Under the pieces are notes generated by a model. The model made no database searches. It saw nothing but the letters and a program-made list of their open reading frames with translations, and was not told the DNA's origin. The translations under genes and the position numbers were made by a program. A stretch of DNA of 64,000 nt from CAWIJK01 sp963836375 (GTDB taxonomy: Bacteria > Actinomycetota > Acidimicrobiia > Acidimicrobiales > RAAP-2), in assembly GCA_963836375.1 (NCBI GenBank), contig CAWIJK010000004.1, positions 186,001-250,000 on the forward strand, given 5' to 3'. Of this stretch, positions 1-12,563 are shown in pieces; position 1 is the first letter of the stretch, and each line of letters begins with the position of its first letter.

Positions 1-20
1 GCCGGCTCACGGGCGGGCCC

Positions 21-1478
21 TCACGTGGCGTGGAGGGTCGGGACGAGCGAGATCCACAGCCACACGAGGAACAGCGTCGCTCCCGCCGCGCCCACGACCA
101 GGACCCTGGGCGTCCGCAGCAGGTGCAGGGCGGCGGCGGCCACGAAGACCCCGAGGACGGGCAGGGTCGGGTAGGTGTAGCGGGCCACCATCGACCCGGT
201 CAGCCACTGCTGTCCGACGTCGATGTACCAGCACAAGAACAGGTTCAGCACCCAGGGCAGGAGGAGGATCCAGTAGCCGGTGTCGACCAGGCGTCGGCCG
301 AGGGCCAGCGTCAGCACCAGCGTCCCGCCGATCAGCAGGACCTGGAAGTCGACGGCCAGCTGGTCCAAGACGGGATGGGGCCACAGGACGGTCCCCCATT
401 CCTGGGGCATGAGGGGGTTGAAGAGGTTCTGGACGGTGAGGCCCGGGACGGCGCCGAGGCTGTAGTGGAGGTGGTCGGGGTTCACCACGGCGAGCTGCTC
501 GCGCTTGGCGATCTGGCTGGCAGTGAGCGAGCGGTAGTGGATCTCGTTGAAGACCAGCCAGGGCACGACGGCGAGGAAGGCGACCAGCGCGCCGGCGCCG
601 GCCCACAGGGCGTCGGTCCACGTCCGGCGGCTCCGGACCACCGCGAGGGCGGCCAGGGCGAAGACCGGGACCAGCTCGACCAGATAGAGGTCGGTGAGGA
701 CGCACAGTCCGACCAGGGCGCCCGCGGCGACCAGGCGCATCGAGGATCGACGCTCCCAGGCGATCCAGATCTCGGTCACGCAGGCGATGGCCAGTGGGAT
801 GGCGAGGTCGATGTTCGAGATGGTGACCGACCGGACGACGACCCCGGGCATCATGAGGACCAGGAGTCCGACCGACCAACCGATGAGCCACCTGTCCTTC
901 AGGACGTGGCGGCTGAGCCGGCCCACGAGCGCGGCGGCCGCCACCAGCAGGGCCAGGCCGAAGAAGCGCAGGAGGTAGGCCTTGGTGCGGTAGTTGCCGC
1001 TCAGGTCGAAGACCGGGGCGGCCACGACGTAGTAGAGCGGGGGCTGGAACGCCTCGTAGCTCAGGCCGGTGAGGCCCAGCTTCGCCGGATCGAGGGTCGT
1101 GCGGCGCGGGTAGACGCCCTGTCTGATCGCCAACTCCTGCTCGCTGGCCGGGGTCTGGCCGAGCACCGGGAGCGAGCCGTGCTCGGCGATCCACGCCACG
1201 TCGTCGAAGTGCGCACCCTCGTCGACGGGCGACCAGAGGGAGTAGCGGGCGGCGGTGATCGCCCCGAAGACGACGATGGTTCCCAGCTGGAGGACGACCA
1301 GGGCCACCAGGAGGCCGGCGGACCGGGGTCGCCGGGAGGCTCTGGCGTGCCGGGGGGCGGGTGGCGCGCCCTCGGGTGGGCGATCGTCGGGCCGTTCTCG
1401 GGTGGAGGGGTCGGGCCGGTCTTCGGTTGAGGGGATCACCTCGGGGCTGACCGCGATCTGTCCTGGGCCCGCTGGCAC
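21..1478 (-). CDS. Multi-pass membrane protein, glycosyltransferase family 39 / DUF2142-like
   Basis: The product is 485 residues: a Pro/Arg-rich cytoplasmic N-terminus (about 1-50), then about ten hydrophobic segments. Just after the first segment lies a conserved-looking acidic loop (SPVDEGAHFD), which resembles the first extracytoplasmic Asp-Glu loop of lipid-linked-sugar glycosyltransferases (GT39/ArnT, DUF2142). The family members transfer a sugar from a polyprenyl carrier outside the membrane; the substrate here is unknown. The start is a GTG at 1478, with no better start in frame. It follows mazG on the same strand with a 58-base gap. The class is inferred from topology and the loop motif only. 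Confidence 0.6.
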   Translation of the reverse strand: MPAGPGQIAVSPEVIPSTEDRPDPSTRERPDDRPPEGAPPAPRHARASRRPRSAGLLVALVVLQLGTIVVFGAITAARYSLWSPVDEGAHFDDVAWIAEHGSLPVLGQTPASEQELAIRQGVYPRRTTLDPAKLGLTGLSYEAFQPPLYYVVAAPVFDLSGNYRTKAYLLRFFGLALLVAAAALVGRLSRHVLKDRWLIGWSVGLLVLMMPGVVVRSVTISNIDLAIPLAIACVTEIWIAWERRSSMRLVAAGALVGLCVLTDLYLVELVPVFALAALAVVRSRRTWTDALWAGAGALVAFLAVVPWLVFNEIHYRSLTASQIAKREQLAVVNPDHLHYSLGAVPGLTVQNLFNPLMPQEWGTVLWPHPVLDQLAVDFQVLLIGGTLVLTLALGRRLVDTGYWILLLPWVLNLFLCWYIDVGQQWLTGSMVARYTYPTLPVLGVFVAAAALHLLRTPRVLVVGAAGATLFLVWLWISLVPTLHAT

Positions 1479-1536
1479 GAGCAGCGCTCCTTTCGGCGTC
1501 TCGCCACACTAGAGGGCGCCCTGCGCCCCGGCGGGC

Positions 1537-3201
1537 TCAGGCGGGTTCGGGCCCGGCGCGCTCGTCCTTTTGGACGCGCTGGTCCTTTTGGATTCGCTCG
1601 GCCGGTTCGACGCGCTCGGCCTGTTGGACATGGGCCCGGAAGCGCAGGGCGGCCGCGCGCAGCGAGTCCTCGGGGTCGACGCCGAGCTGGCGGCCCAGGT
1701 CGGCCAGCCCCCAGAGGAGGGCCCCCACCCGACGGACCTCCTCGTCGCCGGCGATGGCCGGCACCGACCCCAAATCGCCCCGGGCCGACGGATCGTCGGG
1801 CCCGGCGGCGCCCGGGGTCGACAGCTGGGCCAGGGCGGCGGCCACCCACCGGCGCTCGGCCTCGAAGGTCGGCAGCTGGAGGCCGGGCACAGCCAAGGCC
1901 TTGCGCTGCAGCTTGGCCGCCAGGGCCAGGGCGGGAAGGGCGGCGGGGATGCCGTCGGTCACCGACTGGCGGCCCTTCTCGGCCATCTTGGCGCGCTCCC
2001 AGCCGGCCAGCACCGCCTCGGCGTCGGCCGCCTCGGCGTCGCCGAAGACGTGGGGGTGGCGGGCGACCAGTTTCTCGTGGATCCCCCGGGCCACGTCGGC
2101 CAGGGTGAAGCGCCCCTCCTCGGCCGCCAGGCAGGCGTGGAAGTAGACCTGGAACAACAGGTCGCCGAGCTCCTCTTGGAGGTGGGCCACCGCCGCGGCC
2201 TCGACCTCGGTGGCCGGGGCCGCCGCGGCCTCGACCTCGGTGGCCGGGGCCGCCCCGGGGGCCCCGCCGTCACCGGGGCCCGGCGTCGCCGCCTCGGCGG
2301 CGCTCAGGGCGTCGATGGCGTCGACGACCTCGTAGGCCTCCTCGAGCAGGTGCCGGGTCAACGACCGGTGGGTCTGCTCGCGGTCCCAGGGGCATCGCGC
2401 CCGCAGGGTGCGGACCAGCTCATCGAGGGCGACCAGCTCGGCGGCCACCGGGGTCGCCAGCGCGGGGATGTAGACCGAGGTCATGTGGTCGGGCGCCCCG
2501 ACGTGGTCCATCTCCTCCCACCCCAGCACCTCGACCCGCTCGTCTTCGAGCCCGAGGTGGTGGAGCAGCGTGACCGGGGGCGGCCCGGGACCCACGTCGG
2601 CGTCGACCGACAGCTTGATGTCGCTCAGGACCTGGGTGGACCAGCACTGGGCCACCAGCATCGGCCCCGCCGTGCCGGCGGCCTGCTCGGCGAAGCGGGT
2701 CCCGTCCACCAGGCGCACCCCGGCGGCGACCGGGTCGACGCCGAGCCGGGCCCAGGCCAGGTCGAGGAAGGAAAGGGCGGGCACCACCGTCACCGTCACC
2801 CGCGGGTCGGCCCGCAACAGGTCGACGGTGCGCTCGGCCACGAGGGGCGAGCCCGGCACCCCGTAGACGATCTGCCCGCCGCGCTCGGCCGCCTCGGCGG
2901 CCGCCTGCACCAGGGTCTCGACGATGCGCTCGTAGACCTGCTCGAAGGTCGCCGCCGTGTCGTAGTAGCGGTCGAAGGTCTCGAGGTACCCGAGGCCGGC
3001 GGCCGCCGGGTGCCGTGCGGTGCGCAAGAGGGCCCGGTCGGTCCCGGTGAGGAGCGTCCGGGCGGCCGGGGCCAGGTACTCGGGTCCGGCCGGTCCCAGT
3101 CCGACCACGGTGACCCGCGGGGAGCCCGGCGGGACGTCGGCCTCTGCGCTGGTGCCGGCGCCGCCCCCCGGCTGCCCCCCCTTGCGCCGCCGCGCCGCCA
3201 T
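1537..3201 (-). CDS. mazG: Nucleoside triphosphate pyrophosphohydrolase MazG with N-terminal methylase-like domain
   Basis: The product is 554 residues. Residues about 27-235 resemble a tetrapyrrole (SAM) methylase domain (VTVVGLGPAGP at its start), as in YabN-type proteins. The MazG part begins near residue 270 with CPWDREQTH and the acidic helix LLEEAYEVVDAI, continues with EELGDLLFQVYFHA near 343 and KLVARHPHVF, and has the usual WERAK segment near 402. MazG hydrolyses (d)NTPs to monophosphate and pyrophosphate and is thought to clean nucleotide pools or lower ppGpp. An Ala/Glu-rich linker before the second helix contains a duplicated 10-residue unit. The start lies 4 bases after the SurA-like gene, so the two are probably cotranscribed. 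The second MazG half is short and degenerate. Confidence 0.9.
   Translation of the reverse strand: MAARRRKGGQPGGGAGTSAEADVPPGSPRVTVVGLGPAGPEYLAPAARTLLTGTDRALLRTARHPAAAGLGYLETFDRYYDTAATFEQVYERIVETLVQAAAEAAERGGQIVYGVPGSPLVAERTVDLLRADPRVTVTVVPALSFLDLAWARLGVDPVAAGVRLVDGTRFAEQAAGTAGPMLVAQCWSTQVLSDIKLSVDADVGPGPPPVTLLHHLGLEDERVEVLGWEEMDHVGAPDHMTSVYIPALATPVAAELVALDELVRTLRARCPWDREQTHRSLTRHLLEEAYEVVDAIDALSAAEAATPGPGDGGAPGAAPATEVEAAAAPATEVEAAAVAHLQEELGDLLFQVYFHACLAAEEGRFTLADVARGIHEKLVARHPHVFGDAEAADAEAVLAGWERAKMAEKGRQSVTDGIPAALPALALAAKLQRKALAVPGLQLPTFEAERRWVAAALAQLSTPGAAGPDDPSARGDLGSVPAIAGDEEVRRVGALLWGLADLGRQLGVDPEDSLRAAALRFRAHVQQAERVEPAERIQKDQRVQKDERAGPEPA
2191..2250. repeat. Exact 30-bp tandem duplication inside mazG
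   Basis: Bases 2191-2220 and 2221-2250 are identical (30 bp each). The duplication is in frame and adds ten residues of the type ATEVEAAAAP to the linker between MazG helices, so it does not disturb the fold. Confidence 0.9.
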
Positions 3202-3205
3202 GTGC

Positions 3206-4326
3206 TCAGCCGGTTCCCGCCGGCCCGGTCGAGGCGGCCGGGGTCACCGCCCCGGCCGCCGGCAGGTTGGCCACCGGGGCGAGGATCGAGTCGAGCGGTG
3301 GGCTCTGGGGGGCCTTGATGGTGAGCCGCGGCGCGGGGAGCCACTGGCCGTAGCGGGCGTCGACCGAGACGTGGGCCGACGAGGCGAAGCGGGTGAGGGC
3401 GGCGCCGATGCGCTGCTGGCCGGCGGCCAGCACCGCGTCGTGCACGGCCGGGCGGGCCTGGGCGAAGGTGCTGGGCTTGCGCGAGACCAGCTGCACCACG
3501 GCGTAGCCGCTCTGGTCGGCGAACACCTGGGAGACCCCCCCGACGTGGGCCGAGCCCAGCACCGAGGTGGCCTGGGCGAAGCTGGCCGAGCCGGGCGCGA
3601 TGCACGTCACCGTGGTCGGCTGGCCGGCCGAGGCGGCCACCTGGGAAAACGGGGTGCCGAAGGCCAGCTTGGCCCGGTAGGCCTGGGCCTGGGCCGACGT
3701 CGACGCCGCCAGCCCCCGCAGGCACAGGGTGTCAAAGGAGGCCCGGTGCGCGTCGAAGTAGGCGCCGAGCCCCTGGGTCGTGAGCGGGTAGCCGGCGGCG
3801 TGGGCGTAGAGGGCCTCGAAGGTGGCCTGGGTCCGGACCATGTCGTCGACGAACGACGAGGGCATCGAGGCCAGGATCTGGGCCGCCGTGCCGGGGCACT
3901 CGTAGCGGCTCCCGGCCACCTGCGAGAGGGTGGCCGACAGCGACGACGTCAGGTCGGCGCGCGCCGCCGCCAGGTCGGACTGGGTGACCGTGGCCCCGCG
4001 CTCTGCGGCCAGCTGGGACACCAGCTCGTTGCGGATGAGCTCTTGGAGCCACCCGTCGGTGAACGTCATCGAGAAGCTCTGGGGGTTCGACGGGGAGGAA
4101 CCGACCCCGTAGACGGCCAGGGACCCGCCCTGCCCGCTCGTCTGGACGGCGACCTCGGCGTTCAAGACGCACTGGTAGCCCTCGGACTTGCCAATGGCGG
4201 TGAGGTCGGCGTTGAGGGTGGACTGGGGGATCCCGGTGCCGTTGACCGTGGCCGCGTCCGAGGGCACCCCGACGGCGGCGAGCACGACACACCCGGCGAC
4301 CACCACGAGGAGCGCCAGGAGTCGTT

Positions 4327-4330
<4 letters not shown>
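3206..4330 (-). CDS. SurA-like secreted peptidyl-prolyl isomerase/foldase
   Basis: The product is 374 residues with an N-terminal signal sequence (MKRLLALLVVVAGCVVLAAVG). The Cys at position 14 could be a lipobox cysteine, but the context LVVVAGC is not ideal. Next comes a SurA-type N-terminal helical region (VNGTGIPQSTLNADL) and, around residues 190-300, a parvulin/rotamase-like segment ending FADQSGYAVVQLVSRKP. Such proteins help fold exported proteins outside the membrane. The gene overlaps the end of mfd by 4 bases and sits 4 bases before mazG, the same mfd-lipoprotein-mazG arrangement seen in mycobacteria. The C-terminus is Pro/Ala-rich. Catalytic activity is inferred from the family; chaperone-only function is possible. 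Confidence 0.75.
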
Positions 4331-7904
<3,574 letters not shown>

Positions 7905-7908
<4 letters not shown>

Positions 7909-8474
7909 GGCCGGCCGTTGCAGCGGTTCATGGCCGCCTCGAGGCCGTCGGTGGCGACCACCTCGGCCGCGTCGGCCGCCCGGGCGGTGGCCGTGTCGAG
8001 CGCCTGGCGCTCGGCCCGCGCCGGCCGGCGCAAGACGTACTCGGCGCCGGCCTGGCGGCCCGGCGGCTTGCCCACCCCGATCCGGATGCGGCCGAAGTCC
8101 CCCGAGTGGACGTGGGCCTGGACCGACTTGAGGCCGTTGTGCCCGGCGGTGCCGCCACCGGCCTTCACCCGGACCCGCCCGGGCTCGAGGTCGAGCTCGT
8201 CGTGGATCACCAGCAGCTTGGCCGGGTCGTCGATGCCGAAACGACGGAGCAGCGGGCGGACGGCGCCCCCCGAGTCGTTCATGTAGGTGGTGGGCACGGC
8301 CAGCACCACCCGGGCCCCTCCGATGCGCACCTCGTCCACCCGGGCCTGCTGGCCCTTCATCGCCTTCAGCCGGCCCGAGCCGTGGCGCTCGGCGAGCAGG
8401 GCCACCGCGTCGGCGCCGACGTTGTGGCGGGTCCCGGCGAACTCCTCGCCGGGGTTCCCGAGGCCGACCACCAA
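7905..8474 (-). CDS. pth: Peptidyl-tRNA hydrolase
   Basis: The product is 189 residues from the TTG at 8474. It shows the family core VVGLGNPG, the catalytic histidine in GTRHNVG, TYMNDSGG, VIHDELDLEPG and GHNGLKS. Pth releases peptides from tRNAs that drop off ribosomes. The frame is open back to the rplY stop at 8550 and would add about 25 residues (RRLFGG...AADLL), but that stretch has no ATG, GTG or TTG, only CTG codons. The true start may therefore be a rare CTG or the TTG used here. The gene overlaps mfd by 4 bases and follows rplY, a common actinobacterial order. Confidence 0.95.
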
Positions 8475-8549
8475 CAGGTCGGCCGCCGTGCCGCGTCGCT
8501 CGGGGAACTCGGCGCCCGCTCGCCTGCCCCCGAAGAGCCGGCGCAGGGC

Positions 8550-9227
8550 CTACCCCTCGCCGTCGCCGCTCTCGGAAGACTCGCTGGGCTCGGCGCCACC
8601 CTCGGCCGGCGCGCCCTCCTCGCCCTCTGCGGCCCCCTCTTCGGCCTCGGCACCCTCTTCGAGGGCGACCACCCGGGGGGGCTGGCCGATGACGATGGCC
8701 ACGTCCTGGTCCACGTCGGTGGTCACCCCGGCCGGCAGGGTGAGGTCGGCCACCCGCAGGGCGGCCCCGATGACCAGGTCGGTCACGTCCACCTCCACCG
8801 AGGTCGGGATGTCAGCCGGCTTGGCCCGCACCGGCAGGGTGAACAGCTGCTGGTCGACCAGGCCGTCGCCGTGCTGGACCTCGAGCGCCTCGCCGGTCAG
8901 GGTGATCGGGACCTCGGCGGCGATGATCTCGTCGCGCCGGACGATCTGGAAGTCGACGTGGGTGACGGTGCCCTTCACCGGGTGCCGCTGCATCTCGCGG
9001 GCCAGGGTCAAGAAGGTCTTGTCGCCCGCCTTGAGCGAGAGCAGGGTGTTGGACCCCGACTCTCCGGACAGGGCGATGCGCAGCTCGCGGGCAGGCACGG
9101 CCACCGAGACCGGATCGGTGTTGTGCCCGTAGACGATCCCGGGGATCTTCCCCTCGGCCCGCAGGCGCCGGGTGGCCCGCGACCCGAGGGGCCGGCCGAT
9201 CTCGGCTTCCAGGATGATCTCGGGCAT
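8550..9227 (-). CDS. rplY: 50S ribosomal protein bL25/general stress protein CTC
   Basis: The start is the ATG at 9227, preceded by GAGGAG eight bases upstream; an in-frame extension to 9320 has no family similarity. The product is 225 residues. It has the 5S rRNA-binding L25 domain (EIILEAEIGR, RRLRAEGKIPGIVYG) in residues 1-95, a TL5/CTC beta-domain to about 180, and a very acidic Glu/Ala-rich tail typical of long actinobacterial forms. It binds 5S rRNA in the large subunit. It lies directly ahead of pth on the same strand. Confidence 0.95.
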   Translation of the reverse strand: MPEIILEAEIGRPLGSRATRRLRAEGKIPGIVYGHNTDPVSVAVPARELRIALSGESGSNTLLSLKAGDKTFLTLAREMQRHPVKGTVTHVDFQIVRRDEIIAAEVPITLTGEALEVQHGDGLVDQQLFTLPVRAKPADIPTSVEVDVTDLVIGAALRVADLTLPAGVTTDVDQDVAIVIGQPPRVVALEEGAEAEEGAAEGEEGAPAEGGAEPSESSESGDGEG

Positions 9228-9367
9228 GGCGGGTCTCCTCGGACGACTCGGGTGCACCGGCCGGGCGGGGCCACGGCGGACGGCCCACCAGGATAGTCGG
9301 CCCGGGACGGGGCCGACCAACGGGTGGCGGGCCGGGGTCGGCGCCGCCCGTCGGTGACCCCGGGACC

Positions 9368-10339
9368 TCAGGCCAGGTTCTCGCCCCCGAAGATCTCCGA
9401 CACCGAGGTGTCCTCGAAGACGGCGTCGATGACGTCGGCGATGATCTTGGCCACCGACAGGACCTCGAGCTTGTCGAAGATCCGGTCCTCGGCCACCGGC
9501 AGGGTGTCGGTGACCACCACCCGGGAGATGGGCGACGCCTTCAGCCGGTCGACGGCGGGGTCCGAGAGGAGGGCGTGGGTGGCCATGGCCCAGATGTCGG
9601 CCGCCCCCGATTCGGCCAGCAACTCCGCGGCGGCGCAGATCGTCCCCGCCGTGTCGATCATGTCGTCGATCACCACGCAGTGCCGGCCGGCCACCTCACC
9701 GACCACGTGGCGGGCCTCGACGGTGTTGGCCGATCCCCGCGGCCGGGTCTTGTGCACCAGGGCCAGGTCGGCCCCGAGGTGCTGGCTGTAGCGCTCCGCC
9801 ACCTTCACCCGCCCGGCGTCGGGGGCCACCACCATCAGGTCCCCGGTCACGTGCTGGCGCAGGTAGCCCTCCAGGACCGGGGCGGCCGTGAGGTGGTCGA
9901 AGGGGACATCGAAGAAGCCCTGGATCTGCCCCGAGTGCAGGTCGACGCTGATGACCCGGTCGGCCCCGGCGGCCTGGAGCATGTCGGCCACCAGTTTGGC
10001 GGTGATGGGCTCGCGCCCGGTCGACTTGCGGTCCTGGCGCGAGTAGCCGTAGTAGGGGCAGACGGCGGTGATGCGCTTGGCCGAGGCCCGCTTCGCCCCG
10101 TCGATCATGATCAGCTGCTCCATCAGCGAGTCGTTGACCGGACCGCAGTGGGTCTGGATGATGAAGACGTCGCAGCCCCTGATCGAGATGTCGTAGCGGC
10201 AGTGGATCTCGCCGTTGGCGAACTCGCGCAGGTTCGCCTCGCCGAGGCTCACCCCGAGGTGCCCGGCGATCTCCCCGGCCAACACCGGGTGGGAGCGGCC
10301 GGAGACCAGCTCGAGGCGCCGCCGCGGGATGAGCTCCAC
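9368..10339 (-). CDS. prs: Ribose-phosphate pyrophosphokinase (PRPP synthetase)
   Basis: The start is a GTG at 10339 (VELIPRRRLELVSG), giving 323 residues, the standard length. It has the ATP-site region YYGYSRQDRK, the metal/ribose segment SVDLHSGQIQGFFDVPFDHL, and the PRPP-binding loop VVIDDMIDTAGT. It makes 5-phosphoribosyl-1-diphosphate from ribose 5-phosphate and ATP for nucleotide, His and Trp synthesis. It lies 58 bases downstream of the glmU-like gene; glmU-prs is a conserved pair. The upstream in-frame extension is low-complexity and was rejected. Confidence 0.97.
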   Translation of the reverse strand: MELIPRRRLELVSGRSHPVLAGEIAGHLGVSLGEANLREFANGEIHCRYDISIRGCDVFIIQTHCGPVNDSLMEQLIMIDGAKRASAKRITAVCPYYGYSRQDRKSTGREPITAKLVADMLQAAGADRVISVDLHSGQIQGFFDVPFDHLTAAPVLEGYLRQHVTGDLMVVAPDAGRVKVAERYSQHLGADLALVHKTRPRGSANTVEARHVVGEVAGRHCVVIDDMIDTAGTICAAAELLAESGAADIWAMATHALLSDPAVDRLKASPISRVVVTDTLPVAEDRIFDKLEVLSVAKIIADVIDAVFEDTSVSEIFGGENLA

Positions 10340-10397
10340 AGCCCCCGACGCTACCCCCAAGCGGTGCCCGCCCGCCCCATCCGGCGCGCCCGGTGGA

Positions 10398-11495
10398 TCA
10401 GTCCGCTGCCTCGGGCAGCGCGCTGAACGGCGGGACCACCGACCCCTCGGCCACCACGGCGCCGGGGCCGAGGGCGCAGAAGGGGCCCACCCGGGCCCGG
10501 GCCCCGATGAGCGCCCCGGTGCAGCTGGACTGGCGGACCTCGGCCCGCTCGGCCACCTCGGTGTCATCCAGGGTGCAGGCCGGACCGATCTCCGCCCCCT
10601 CGGCCACGGTCGTGCTCCCCCGCAGGATCACCCCGGGCAAGAGAACCACGTCGGGGGCCAGCACGACCTCGGCGTCCACGTAGGTCCGCTCGGGGTCCCA
10701 CATGGTCACGCCCCGACGCATCCAGCGCTCGTTGATGCGGTCCCGCAACTCGGCCTCGGCCACCGCCAGCTGGGCCCGGTCGTTCACCCCGGCCGCCTCC
10801 ATCGGGTCGCCGACCACCAACGACTGCACCCGGTAGCCGGCCTCGTAGAGCACCCCCACCACGTCGGTCAGGTAGTACTCGCCCTGGGCGTTGGCCGGGC
10901 TCAGGCGGCGCAGTGCGGGGGCCAAGAGGCTCTTGCGGAAGCAGTAGATGGACGTGTTGATCTCGCGCACCGCCCGCTCCTCGGCGGTGGCGTCGGCGTC
11001 TTCGACCACCCGGGCCACCAGGTCGTCGCGGCCTCGCACGACCCGCCCGTAGCCGCTGGCGTCGGCCACCTCGGCCGTGAGCAGCGTGGCCCCGGCGTCC
11101 CGCTCTCGGTGGAAGCGGACGAGGGCGGCCAGGGTCGGGGGACGGAGCAGCGGGGTGTCACCGGGCAGCACCACGACGTCGCCGTCCTCGTCGTCCTCGC
11201 GCAACCCGGTCAGGGCGACGGCGGCCGCGTCGCCGGTCCCGCGCTGTTCGACCTGCTCAACGAACCCGATGTCGAGCCCCGGCGGCGCGTGGTCGATCAG
11301 GGTCTTGGTGACCCACTCCGCCCGGTGGCCGACCACCACGACGACCCGGTCGACCTCGAGTTCGGCCAGGGCGTCGAGCACGTGCAGCACCATCGGCCGG
11401 CCGCACAGCCGGTGGAGGGGCTTGGGGCGGGCCGAGCGCATCCGGGTCCCCTCACCGGCGGCCAGGACGACGGCGGACAGCGGCTGGGCGGACAT
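10398..11495 (-). CDS. glmU: GlmU-like UDP-N-acetylglucosamine pyrophosphorylase lacking the acetyltransferase half
   Basis: The start is the ATG at 11495 (MSAQPLSAVVLAAGEGTRM), giving 365 residues; bifunctional GlmU is usually 450-490. The nucleotidyltransferase half is intact: LAAGEGTRMRS, KPLHRLCGRPM, the QRGTGDA motif and GDTPLL. The left-handed beta-helix begins (IGPACTLDDTEV) but stops just after VGPFCALGPGA. Downstream catalytic positions (the Lys of VEMKK, the His of GHLTYLGD, the Asn/Lys of GTITCNYDG in E. coli) are absent. Only about 60 bases remain before prs, so no hidden continuation fits. It should make UDP-GlcNAc from GlcNAc-1-P but not acetylate GlcN-1-P; that is inference from missing residues. 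Confidence 0.85.
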   Translation of the reverse strand: MSAQPLSAVVLAAGEGTRMRSARPKPLHRLCGRPMVLHVLDALAELEVDRVVVVVGHRAEWVTKTLIDHAPPGLDIGFVEQVEQRGTGDAAAVALTGLREDDEDGDVVVLPGDTPLLRPPTLAALVRFHRERDAGATLLTAEVADASGYGRVVRGRDDLVARVVEDADATAEERAVREINTSIYCFRKSLLAPALRRLSPANAQGEYYLTDVVGVLYEAGYRVQSLVVGDPMEAAGVNDRAQLAVAEAELRDRINERWMRRGVTMWDPERTYVDAEVVLAPDVVLLPGVILRGSTTVAEGAEIGPACTLDDTEVAERAEVRQSSCTGALIGARARVGPFCALGPGAVVAEGSVVPPFSALPEAAD

Positions 11496-11623
11496 GGGCC
11501 CATTCTTCCGCTCCGAGAGCCCGGGCGGTGCGAGGGCCCCCGGTCGGCGGGGGCGGGCCACCGACCAGGGCTCTCGCGTGGCCGGCGGCGCCGGGGCCCG
11601 GTCCCACCGGTACTGTGCGGACC

Positions 11624-12517
11624 GTGGACGAGGTGGCGTACGACGAGTTCGGGCTGTTCCACGAGAACGCCGAGGAGTACGGCCTCGACTACGACGGCCC
11701 GCCGGTGGTGCGCCGGGAGTCGGTGCCCGTCGAGGACGGCCGGCGGCTCAGCGCGCTGGTGTGGGGGTCCGAGGAGCCCGAGCTGGTCCTGCTCCACGGC
11801 GGGGCCCAGAACGCGCACACCTGGGACACCGTCGCCCTCGCCCTCGGGCGCCCGCTGATCGCGGTCGACCTGCCCGGCCACGGGCACTCCGACGGCGGGG
11901 CCGCCGGATCGCACGCGGTCGGCGACAACGCCGCCGACCTGGCGACGGTGGTGCGCCGGCTGGCGCCCCACGCCAAGGCGGTGGTCGGGATGTCGCTCGG
12001 CGGCCTGAGCGCCCTGGCCCTGGCCCAGCGCTCGCCCGAGCTCGTGCGCCGACTGGTCCTCGTCGACATCACGCCCGGGGTGACGATGCAAAAAGCGGCC
12101 GCGGTGACCGCCTTCATCGACGGGCCGGCGGCCTTCGCCAGCTTCGACGACCTCCTGGCCCGCACGATCGAGCACAACCCCACCCGGTCGGTGTCGTCTC
12201 TGCGCCGGGGCATCCTCCACAACGCGGTGCAGCTCGACGACGGCACCTGGGTGTGGCGCTACGCCCGGTTCCGGGAGGGCGAGTCCGGTGCCCGGCCCGA
12301 GTTCGGCGACCTCTGGGCGGCTGTCTCGTCGCTGTCGGTGCCCGTGCTCTTGGTGCGCGGGATGGCCCCGGGCTCGGTGGTCGATGACGAGGACGAGGCC
12401 GAGCTGCTCCGCCGGGTCCCCGACGCCCAGGTGGAGCGGGTCGAAGGCGCCGGCCACAGCGTCCAGGGGGACAGGCCGGTGGAGCTGGCCCGACTGCTTG
12501 AGGCCTTCATCGGGTGA
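11624..12517 (+). CDS. Alpha/beta-hydrolase family protein
   Basis: About 297 residues from the GTG at 11624 (VDEVAYDEFGLF); a GTG at 11615 is an alternative, and the longer extension looks non-coding. The fold shows the oxyanion region LLHGGAQNAHTWD, the nucleophile elbow GMSLGG (catalytic Ser), an acid position near LLVRGMAPGSVVDDED and the catalytic His in EGAGHSVQGDRP. The substrate is unknown; it could be an esterase or epoxide-hydrolase-like enzyme. It is divergent from the glmU-like gene, with about 130 bases between starts. Confidence 0.85.
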   Translation: MDEVAYDEFGLFHENAEEYGLDYDGPPVVRRESVPVEDGRRLSALVWGSEEPELVLLHGGAQNAHTWDTVALALGRPLIAVDLPGHGHSDGGAAGSHAVGDNAADLATVVRRLAPHAKAVVGMSLGGLSALALAQRSPELVRRLVLVDITPGVTMQKAAAVTAFIDGPAAFASFDDLLARTIEHNPTRSVSSLRRGILHNAVQLDDGTWVWRYARFREGESGARPEFGDLWAAVSSLSVPVLLVRGMAPGSVVDDEDEAELLRRVPDAQVERVEGAGHSVQGDRPVELARLLEAFIG

Positions 12518-12539
12518 GGGACCCCGGGTGAGGGACCCC
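12512..12539. repeat. 14-bp tandem duplication at a gene end
   Basis: GGGTGAGGGACCCC occurs twice in a row (12512-12525 and 12526-12539). The first copy contains the TGA stop of the hydrolase gene, so the duplication lies in the untranslated gap before the next gene. Confidence 0.8.
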
Positions 12540-12563
12540 GGGCCCAGGGCATAGCCTTTCGGG

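Noticed and set aside
10340..10397. Frameshift as the reason for the short GlmU
   Set aside because: Only about 58 bases separate the stop from prs, too few for the missing 90-120 residues in any frame.
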